Assembly: GCA_900770835.1 (NCBI GenBank)
Contig: CAAGLQ010000033.1
Location: 1 to 43,134 of the forward strand
Source: an uncultured Parabacteroides sp.
GTDB taxonomy: Bacteria > Bacteroidota > Bacteroidia > Bacteroidales > Tannerellaceae
DNA: 43,134 bases
Reading direction: 5' to 3'
Shown here: in pieces, positions 36,301 through 41,986 of the stretch
Position numbering within the stretch: position 1 is the first letter of the stretch
Layout of the letters: every line of letters begins with the position of its first letter
Translations under genes and position numbers: made by a program
The notes under the pieces: generated by a model
Databases searched by the model: none
What the model was told of the DNA's origin: nothing
The model's input: the letters and a program-made list of their open reading frames with translations, nothing else

Positions 36301-37658
36301 CGTTTGGGCTGCCTGATGCCGTCACCGTGGCTGTAGGTGGAAAAACGATTACCACAGGTTATACCTATAGCAATGGTCACCTGACCATTGATGCGGTTAC
36401 GGGCGAGGTGCTGATCATTGCCAAAGGACAACGTGACGAGGAGGTAGCCAGTGGCGAGCGGACGCTATCCGGTGACTATACCACTATCAAAGTGAGTGCG
36501 GACGATGGACCTACTAAGCTGTCGCTGGACCAAGTGAACACGGATCAGCTAAGTATGTTAGGTGGTGGTAGCGGTACGTTGGAAGTGGCGGGCAATAGTA
36601 CTATCCAGCAACTGGAGAACCAGGGGACGCTTGAGTTGACAGGCGGTAGCGATACGGAGCTTACGCTGGGGACTATTGTTAATCAGGGTACACTGAAGCT
36701 GGATGAATCCTTGAAGTTGGCTTCCGACGGAGTTTCTGTCGTGAACGATGGTACGTTCTATGATTATACGGGACAGATCAAGCAGGTGGTTGGCAGTGGC
36801 GCTTTAGCGATGGTGGAAACGTTGCCTAAAAGTAAGCACTATACATTGGGCTCGCCCTGCGTGCTGACAGTCAAGACAGAGGTGGCCGCACCTGAAGCAT
36901 CACAAGGTATTGTCTCTTTTGAATGGCAGCGGAAAGTCGATGGGCAATGGGTGAACATCCCAAGGCTGTTGGCTACGATTGGGGATTCCGAAGAGATTGT
37001 CCCCGGCGAGGATGTGGTCCGTGAATACCCGAATAGTTACACCGTACCACAGGGTGAGCAGGGTGTTTATCGTTGTTTGGTGCGCCGTGCATATAATGGT
37101 GGGTCTTCGACCACACTCCTGTGCACGACAACGACTGTAAGTTATTCGGAACCGATACCGACTCCGATTCCAGATCCGGATCCTGTTCCTACCTATATCT
37201 ATAAGGTGACCCTGCCCACGTTGGAGGGTGCGTGGATCTTTACGCTCGACAAAACGGAAGTAACAAAGGGCGATAATTTCAAATTTAAGATCAATTTAAT
37301 GGAGGGTTATACGACGGAGAACTTACAAGTGAAAGCCAATGGTTCTGAACTGTTGCCCAATACCAGTGGCTGGTACACCATCGCATCGATCCAAGAGAAT
37401 GTAGTGGTGACGATTACGGGTATAGTCAAGGTGGTACCGGACGGTGTGACGGGTGTTGACCGGGATGCGACGTTTGTTTGGACTTCGAAAGGGCATATTC
37501 ATATCCACCAGACTGTAGAGGGTACCGTAACAGTGAGTGACTTTACAGGTAGGGTGTTAAGACAATTGGATGGTAATGTGGGTGATCACACGATCTCGAT
37601 GCCTGCCGGGCAGTATGTAGTGACGGTTGGTGCGGAAACATTCAAAGTGGTGTTGTAG
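33363..37658 (+). CDS. Giant C10 cysteine protease with repeat stalk and sorting tail
   Basis: This 1,431-residue protein has a signal peptide (about 1-20), a Spi-like propeptide (~21-160) and a C10 domain with Cys192 in ATGCIATATGILLQYAQYP and His329 in GGGHMFILDGFGPDEYFHVNWGWDG. From ~510 to ~1025 there are six ~85-residue beta-rich repeats built on Y-x-VTL...GY-x-LP-x-x-V-x-V...LTIDAVTG-x-V-x-I. A short beta-helix-like section (about 1035-1140) and further Ig-like segments follow. The final ~60 residues (VTVSDFTGRVLRQLDG...GQYVVTVGAETFKVVL) look like a type IX sorting domain. Far longer than the 559-residue paralogue, it is probably displayed on a stalk at the cell surface. A TAAATTCG at 33283 is a weak promoter candidate. 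It is single-gene, with a terminator behind it. Confidence 0.92.
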   Translation: MRRLFCISLLLSCLSLLGWAERIDQQVAQRVARTVANSFAPSALRASDQPISLVYAAAAAQEGASLRSSTDPAAVDYYVFNVGSQQGFVIVAGEDRVHPVLGYAEKGSFDPDHIPTNLRGMLAQYQKEIDYAVGQDLEASETIRSEWNRLESGIALRSSSEVVLLQTAKWDQYSPYNNHTPMLGSDHTATGCIATATGILLQYAQYPTQLVKGVSSYADTPISYGTYDWSLMPLSCPTTDAEIEQVSTLLWHIGANVQMNYGLDLSTTYDVNAALFLRNNAQFNKGTRLIYKNDHYWKEWKDMIRQTLRGSDGQGYPLLYRGEGSGGGHMFILDGFGPDEYFHVNWGWDGYYDGNYLLTALDVFVRLNDEMAMVYDAVPKTVADADFVELRYDEFDLEGNITAGESFTIQMNWVNAGSVTHEYCVGIGLFDKDGNFKKAIHQTTIKKNLPNAWWTKDKLTCQIDGPLDETDQIAPMYKVNESDSKWIRMRNAPTAPLYISGNGESVSNKDVQSDPTVSISTGLSGLSISPEVESITYGGKYKATLSVVDPGNYKLPESITVRQVDTDEPWVDYTYDLETGKLVINKVTTDVRIEAAAVPLQGFSVTLQLEGLNAIGVESGSKIKEGDFLNLRFGTISGEAHLPRCIQVWEDGEALSSDGYTYNPDAGSANDDYHFSMKVYGNIKLIASAIGQDQLELLLDLDEIKTDLSSTALENGSQIKFRLTANTGYTLPSELTVKMGDVALVAGSDYSYNSTNGDFDLGEITGDLEISGKAEAINYGEATYQLSHITLGSHTETAKHWDSFQCELKADEGYDLPATVQVKMNGVQLETDYRYTDGWVIIDMVTGPIEITASATPKAYPVTLSLNNLTSNFTVGNTFSHGETLTVQLDAEEGYKLPERVVIWMAGQQLTADAFSYDSTNGVVTVPNVTGGVEITAYGINESITYKVLLELTNLTTVPAEIPAVAHGSSLTIELVAVDPFGLPDAVTVAVGGKTITTGYTYSNGHLTIDAVTGEVLIIAKGQRDEEVASGERTLSGDYTTIKVSADDGPTKLSLDQVNTDQLSMLGGGSGTLEVAGNSTIQQLENQGTLELTGGSDTELTLGTIVNQGTLKLDESLKLASDGVSVVNDGTFYDYTGQIKQVVGSGALAMVETLPKSKHYTLGSPCVLTVKTEVAAPEASQGIVSFEWQRKVDGQWVNIPRLLATIGDSEEIVPGEDVVREYPNSYTVPQGEQGVYRCLVRRAYNGGSSTTLLCTTTTVSYSEPIPTPIPDPDPVPTYIYKVTLPTLEGAWIFTLDKTEVTKGDNFKFKINLMEGYTTENLQVKANGSELLPNTSGWYTIASIQENVVVTITGIVKVVPDGVTGVDRDATFVWTSKGHIHIHQTVEGTVTVSDFTGRVLRQLDGNVGDHTISMPAGQYVVTVGAETFKVVL

Positions 37659-37682
37659 AGATTACTTTGGTGTATAGATAAC

Positions 37683-37712
37683 GAAAGGGCGATCCGTTAG
37701 GGTCGCCCTTTC
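37683..37712 (+). terminator. Terminator of the giant protease gene
   Basis: GAAAGGGCGA (37683-37692) and TCGCCCTTTC (37703-37712) pair perfectly around a 10-nt loop, 24 nt after the stop. The following T-run is weak. Confidence 0.75.
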
Positions 37713-37797
37713 TGTTATACGGTAGAGGTTGAATCAGGCGTGTTTCGTATTTTTGGCTTCGGTAAGAGATAAGGTTTTGCAAGTTAGGTTGATGAGA

Positions 37798-37829
37798 TTT
37801 GATGATCTACTGGATTATAACTATATTTG
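37798..37829 (+). promoter_or_regulatory. -33/-7 promoter of fimbrillin copy 1
   Basis: TTTG (37798-37801), a 20-nt spacer and TATATTTG (37822-37829) fit the Bacteroidales consensus. The ATG is at 37857. Confidence 0.7.
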
Positions 37830-37856
37830 CGTCATAATTACTAAAACGAATTTTCT

Positions 37857-39608
37857 ATGAAGATCAAATGTTCTCTTTTAATAGCGGCTATATTCTCTTT
37901 GTTTGGCTGCGATAATATGCTGGATACCAGTATATTAAATAACAGGAGGGGGGGGGTATTTAACAACCTGTCAATTAGCGTTTTAACCGCTCCAATTACC
38001 AAGGATTTAATCACTTCGGCCTACTTTCCAACAGAAAGCCAAATCGGTGTATTTGTAACCAACACATCAGGGGGTGATTATGATGGGCACTCCTACAATA
38101 ATATACTATATACAGCTGATGGATCGGATGCAAACCAGACTTGGAATGGCTCTACCATTGAGCTCTCGATGAACGAGGGGAAATGCTATGCGTACTATCC
38201 GTATAGTTCTTCGGTGACGGATGTGACGAAGATTCCGGTATCGACTACGGGGCAAATGGATTATATGTATGCTACACCGGTAACGGTGGATGCGAATAAT
38301 AAGACTGCGTCTTTGAAAATGTACCATGCGCTATCAGCGGTGCGGTTTATGATCAAGAAAGGGACGTACGCAGGGACTGGGCAAGTAACGGCTGTGTCTG
38401 TGAAGAGTAGCGCATTAGGGACTTCAGGGTCACTTAATGCTGTGACGGGAGAAGTGACTGGAGTGAGTGGTAAAGGGTCAGAGATAAGTGTCAGCAAGAG
38501 CTTGAAGCAGTCTGATGTGACTCAGGATGTGGATGTGATCGTTGTGCCGACAGGGACAACTGCGGATTTGACGTTGTCTGTTACCTTGGATGGCAAGACC
38601 TACTCTACGGTGGTGAGTTCGACTACGTTGACCAAAGCGAACTGCAACCAATATACATTGACGGTGAATGTGGGAGAGCTGGCGCTGTCGGGTATTGAGA
38701 TTGGTGACTGGGGGTATAATGATACCGGGGCACCAGTAATAACGGCTGGGAGTTATAAGGTGACGTTTGCGGGGGATTATGAGAAATTGGCCTTCAAGAA
38801 TTCAGTTTCCGATGGCATGGTAACTATTAAAGCTTATAATGTCGTGACTTCGTCTATGATTAGACCGGTTACGATTTCGTCTGGTGCTACATTAGAGCAA
38901 ACGACTAATGAGAATCTTAGAACTATAACCTTAAGCAATATAACTGCTAATATTACCGTAACGTTTGATGGTACGGCTCTGACCTGGCCAGAAGATGGTG
39001 TTTATGTGGTTAAATCGGACGGAACACCAGTTGATCCGATAAATGCGACAAATAGTTGCATCGGTGTAGCATTATCAAACAATGCTACAGGCCAAAAATT
39101 AATGATCGAGAAATACGAGGCCGATAACAGCAGCTACGCAACAGCCGCTTCAGGAAAGAGTAGCACTCAATATTTCTATTGGGGAGGTTATGGAACAGAT
39201 CAATCAATCGCCAATTATACTTTTACAGCAGATGCAAAAGCCGATTATAACGGAAAAGCAAACAGCGAGGTATTGAAGACAGTAACGACAGGCGGAAGCA
39301 GTTATACAAGCTACGCTACAATAGGAGCAGTGCTCAATCAATTTATTAGCACGAGCAGTGAAAATCAAGGATACACGGATTGGTACATCCCAGCTTGCGG
39401 ACAGCTTTTCCTTATTTATGAGAATAAGACTGACATAAATACCGCTCTGAGTGCTATTGGAGGCACACAACTCATTGCGACGGGCTATTGGTCAAGTAGT
39501 GAGTACAGCTCCTACGGCGGTTGGCGCGTGTCCCTGGACGGTGGCTACGTCGGCGGCTACGGCAAGGGCTACAACTACCGGGTGCGCCTGGTGCGGGACC
39601 TCTTTTAA
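37857..39608 (+). CDS. Fimbrillin lipoprotein with lectin-like tip, array copy 1
   Basis: This 583-residue protein has a lipobox (SLFGC, Cys about 18). A two-lobed fimbrillin body runs to ~285, then a beta-rich linker (KVTFAGDYEKLAFKNS). The C-terminus (about 380-583) is a C-type-lectin-like/Lcl domain ending YWSSSEYSSYGGWRVSLDGG...VRLVRDLF. It is expected to be lipidated, exported and to form or cap fimbriae with the lectin domain outermost. A run of nine G (37948-37956) lies in codons ~31-34, in frame in this sequence. Gene starts in the array are exactly 2,065 bp apart. The last 25 variable-segment codons after GAG (39504 onward) are mostly NNC (19 of 25), unlike the AT-rich rest of the gene. 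Confidence 0.88.
   Translation: MKIKCSLLIAAIFSLFGCDNMLDTSILNNRRGGVFNNLSISVLTAPITKDLITSAYFPTESQIGVFVTNTSGGDYDGHSYNNILYTADGSDANQTWNGSTIELSMNEGKCYAYYPYSSSVTDVTKIPVSTTGQMDYMYATPVTVDANNKTASLKMYHALSAVRFMIKKGTYAGTGQVTAVSVKSSALGTSGSLNAVTGEVTGVSGKGSEISVSKSLKQSDVTQDVDVIVVPTGTTADLTLSVTLDGKTYSTVVSSTTLTKANCNQYTLTVNVGELALSGIEIGDWGYNDTGAPVITAGSYKVTFAGDYEKLAFKNSVSDGMVTIKAYNVVTSSMIRPVTISSGATLEQTTNENLRTITLSNITANITVTFDGTALTWPEDGVYVVKSDGTPVDPINATNSCIGVALSNNATGQKLMIEKYEADNSSYATAASGKSSTQYFYWGGYGTDQSIANYTFTADAKADYNGKANSEVLKTVTTGGSSYTSYATIGAVLNQFISTSSENQGYTDWYIPACGQLFLIYENKTDINTALSAIGGTQLIATGYWSSSEYSSYGGWRVSLDGGYVGGYGKGYNYRVRLVRDLF
37948..37956 (+). repeat. Nine-G homopolymer in fimbrillin copy 1
   Basis: Nine consecutive G lie ~90 nt into the coding sequence, just after the lipoprotein signal. 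Gain or loss of one G would put the rest of the gene out of frame. Copy 3 has the same length; copy 2 has an interrupted tract. Confidence 0.85.
39485..39605 (+). other. Putative variable segment of fimbrillin tip, copy 1
   Basis: The segment from the YWSSSE codons to the stop is GC-rich and NNC-rich. Its 3' end (CTGGTGCGGGACCTC) is nearly shared with copy 2, while the codons between differ. This is the layout of a DGR variable region followed by an initiation-of-mutagenic-homing-like end. No template repeat is present in the window, so the assignment is inference. Confidence 0.5.
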
Positions 39609-39627
39609 ACCATTATGGTTCATTACT

Positions 39628-39653
39628 GCCAGCGCCTTTTCGCCAGCGCTGGC
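39628..39653 (+). other. GC-rich hairpin after copy-1 tip
   Basis: Arms GCCAGCGC (39628-39635) and GCGCTGGC (39646-39653) pair perfectly around a 10-nt loop (CTTTTCGCCA). It starts 20 nt after the stop, and no T-run follows, so it is not an ordinary terminator. Confidence 0.82.
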
Positions 39654-39861
39654 TTCGGCATCAGGGTCTGCAGCTATTGGTAGTTGCTTTTCGCATTATA
39701 GGCTTAACACGTGTTTTGCTAACTAGCGTTGTACATCCAAGGTATTGCTGCCTCATTTGAAGTCTTGCCAGTTGGTTCTCTTTAGATTGCCTTGTGTTTT
39801 GATTATTTAGTTTTTGCGTAGAATCAAACTAGGTATATACTTGCAAGTTAGACTTGTGAGA

Positions 39862-39894
39862 TTTGATGTTTTACTGGATTATAGCTATTTTATG
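39862..39894 (+). promoter_or_regulatory. Altered promoter of fimbrillin copy 2
   Basis: TTTG (39862-39865) and a 20-nt spacer are kept, but the -7 box reads TATTTTAT-G instead of TATATTTG (copy 1) or TATTTTTG (copy 3). One base is inserted before the TG, so the promoter may be weak. Confidence 0.55.
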
Positions 39895-39921
39895 CGTCAT
39901 AATTACTAAAACGATTTTTCT

Positions 39922-41679
39922 ATGAAGGTTAAATGTTTTCTATTTGTAGCGGCTATATTCTCATTGTTTTGCTGTGATAATATACTGGATAACAGTATTT
40001 TAAGCAATATGAGTGGGATTAACAACCTATCAATTAGCGTTTTAGCTTCGCCCACCACCAAGGATTTAATCACTTCAACCTACTTTCCTTCCACAAGTCA
40101 AATCGGCGTTTTTGTGACCAATGCGTCAGGAGGTGATTATGATGGACACACATACAACAATATACTTTTTACTGCTAATGGGTCGGATGCCAACCAGACT
40201 TGGAATGGGTCTTCTTCTATTGAACTCTCAATGAACGAGGGTAAATGTTACGCATACTATCCCTATAATTCGTCTGCGTCTGATTTGACAAAGATCCCGG
40301 TAACGACAACGGGGCAAGTTGATTATATGTACGCCACACCGGTAACGGTGAATGCGAATAATAAGACTGCGTCTTTGAAAATGTACCATGCATTATCGGC
40401 GGTGCGGTTTATGATCAAGAAAGGGACTTATGCGGGAACTGGGCAGGTAACGGCGGTTTCTGTGAAGAGTAGTGCGCTAGGGACATCGGGATCACTCAAC
40501 GCTAAGACCGGAGAGGTGACTGAAGTGAGTGGTATAGGGTCAGTGATAAGTGTCAGCAAGAGCTTGAAGCTTTCTGCTGTGACGCAGGATGTGGATGTAA
40601 TTGTGGTGCCGACAGGGTCAGCTGCGGATCTGACATTGTCTGTAACCTTAGATGGGAAGACCTACTCTACGGTGGTGAGTGAGGCTGCAATTACTAAGGC
40701 GAACTGCAATAAGTACACGTTGACCGTGAATCAGGGAGAGCTTGCACTGTCGGGAATTGAGATTGGTGACTGGGGGTATGATGATAGTGGAGCTCCGACG
40801 ATTACTGCTAGGAGCTATAAGGTGACGTTTGCAGGGAATTATAGTGATATCAGCTTTTCCAATAGCGTGAGTGGTAGTTCGATAATAATAGAAGCCTATG
40901 CAAAGAAAGATTATTTCCAGCCAAATGAAGTGCTTAAATTTGGGTCTGCAACGATAGGTCAAACTGCAGAAAATAGGCTTCGTACGATAACGTTATCAGA
41001 TATTTCTTCTGATGTAATAATAACTTTTGATGGAACAGCCGATTACAGATGGAAAGATTTGACTGATGGTGTATATGCTATTACAAGTACTTATGGAGCT
41101 GTAGCAGTGGCAGAAGCGACATCTGATTGTATTGGAATTGCACTGATAGACTCTGATACTGGGCAAAAATTAATGATTGAGAAGTACGAGGCTACTAACA
41201 GCAGTTACGCAACAGCCGCTTCAGGAAAAGGTAGCACTTCAAACTTTTATTGGGGTGGATATGGTACAAATCAATCAATAGCTAATATTACTACTGAAAC
41301 TGATGCAAAAAACGATTATAATGGAAAAGCCAATAGCGAGGTATTTAAGACAGTAACGACAGGCGGTGATGGTTATACAAGCTACGCTTCAATTGGAGCA
41401 GTGCTTAATCAATTTATTAATAATAGCAGTGAAAATCATGGTTTTACTGACTGGTATATCCCAGCTTGCGGACAGCTCTACCTTATTTATCAGAAAGTAT
41501 CAAGCATTAATTCCGCACTGAGCGCAATTGGTGGCACACAACTTGCAGCGGACTACTATTGGTCTTCTTCGGAGTTCAGTGCGTATAACGGCTGGCGCGT
41601 GGCCTTGTACGGTGATTACGTGAATTGCCAATTCAAGTACGACCACTGCCGCTTGCGGCTGGTCCGGGACCTCTCTTAA
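39922..41679 (+). CDS. Fimbrillin lipoprotein with lectin-like tip, array copy 2
   Basis: This 585-residue protein is closely related to copy 1 through the fimbrillin body and the lectin-domain core. It diverges in the linker (about 300-370, NYSDISFSNSVSGSSIIIEA) and in the final 30 residues (EFSAYNGWRVALYGDYVNCQ...RLRLVRDLS). It has the same lipobox (FCC, Cys about 17-18). Where copies 1 and 3 have nine G, this copy reads ATGAGTGGG, so it cannot slip and is locked in frame. Its -7 box is disrupted by an extra base, so it may be poorly transcribed unless read through from copy 1. Confidence 0.88.
   Translation: MKVKCFLFVAAIFSLFCCDNILDNSILSNMSGINNLSISVLASPTTKDLITSTYFPSTSQIGVFVTNASGGDYDGHTYNNILFTANGSDANQTWNGSSSIELSMNEGKCYAYYPYNSSASDLTKIPVTTTGQVDYMYATPVTVNANNKTASLKMYHALSAVRFMIKKGTYAGTGQVTAVSVKSSALGTSGSLNAKTGEVTEVSGIGSVISVSKSLKLSAVTQDVDVIVVPTGSAADLTLSVTLDGKTYSTVVSEAAITKANCNKYTLTVNQGELALSGIEIGDWGYDDSGAPTITARSYKVTFAGNYSDISFSNSVSGSSIIIEAYAKKDYFQPNEVLKFGSATIGQTAENRLRTITLSDISSDVIITFDGTADYRWKDLTDGVYAITSTYGAVAVAEATSDCIGIALIDSDTGQKLMIEKYEATNSSYATAASGKGSTSNFYWGGYGTNQSIANITTETDAKNDYNGKANSEVFKTVTTGGDGYTSYASIGAVLNQFINNSSENHGFTDWYIPACGQLYLIYQKVSSINSALSAIGGTQLAADYYWSSSEFSAYNGWRVALYGDYVNCQFKYDHCRLRLVRDLS
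41556..41676 (+). other. Putative variable segment of fimbrillin tip, copy 2
   Basis: The layout is as in copy 1, with a different residue set (TYR, ASN, CYS, GLN, PHE, ASP, HIS substitutions) between the constant YWSSSE and LVRDL flanks. Codons at varying sites mostly end in C (GCC, TAC, TGC, TTC, GAC, CAC). The assignment is inferred. Confidence 0.5.
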
Positions 41680-41698
41680 ACCATCATGGTTCATTACT

Positions 41699-41723
41699 GC
41701 CAGCGCTTTTCCGTGGCGCTGGC
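41699..41723 (+). other. GC-rich hairpin after copy-2 tip
   Basis: Arms GCCAGCGC (41699-41706) and GCGCTGGC (41716-41723) pair perfectly around a 9-nt loop (TTTTCCGTG). It starts 20 nt after the stop, and no T-run follows. Confidence 0.82.
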
Positions 41724-41927
41724 CAAACCACCTGATTGGCATCTATTTGCAAATGGATTATGCTACAGATCCAATACATGTTTGGCAAGCGTGCGTTGCA
41801 CGGCCAAGATATTGCTGCCACGCTTATAGTCTTGATGGATGGATCTGTTTGGATTGTTTTCTTTAGTTTATTTGAATTATTCCATAGAATCAAACTCGGT
41901 CTATACTTGAAAGTTAGACTTGTGTGA

Positions 41928-41959
41928 TTTGATGATCTACTGGATTATAGCTATTTTTG
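41928..41959 (+). promoter_or_regulatory. -33/-7 promoter of fimbrillin copy 3
   Basis: TTTG (41928-41931), a 20-nt spacer and TATTTTTG (41952-41959) fit the consensus. The ATG is at 41987. Confidence 0.7.
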
Positions 41960-41986
41960 CGTCATAATTACTAAAACGTATTTTCT

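Larger units (their letters stand above)
39609..39921 (+). other. Intergenic unit between fimbrillin copies 1 and 2
   Basis: The 313 bp hold the GC hairpin at 39628-39653, then low-complexity sequence, then the promoter stretch repeated in front of each copy (GAATCAAACTAGG, then AGTTAGACTTGTGAG and the -33 TTTG at 39862-39865). The copy-2 -7 region reads TATTTTATG instead of TATTTTTG. I see no gene here. Confidence 0.6.
41680..41986 (+). other. Intergenic unit between fimbrillin copies 2 and 3
   Basis: The 307 bp hold the hairpin at 41699-41723, then a short region with no gene, then the repeated promoter stretch (GAATCAAACTCGG, AGTTAGACTTGTGTG) and the promoter at 41928-41959. Confidence 0.6.

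Noticed and set aside
37741..37856. Invertible promoter in front of the fimbrillin array
   Set aside because: No flanking inverted repeats or recombinase gene were seen; the repeated upstream stretches are direct repeats.
39628..39653. Hairpin as a Rho-independent terminator
   Set aside because: No T-run follows at any of the three conserved sites, and the position relative to the tip gene is constant; a terminator role is not excluded but is not the best reading.
39654..39760. Plus-strand ORFs crossing the copy-1 3' end (91 and 79 residues)
   Set aside because: They run over the variable segment and hairpin in other frames; shadow ORFs of repeated DNA.
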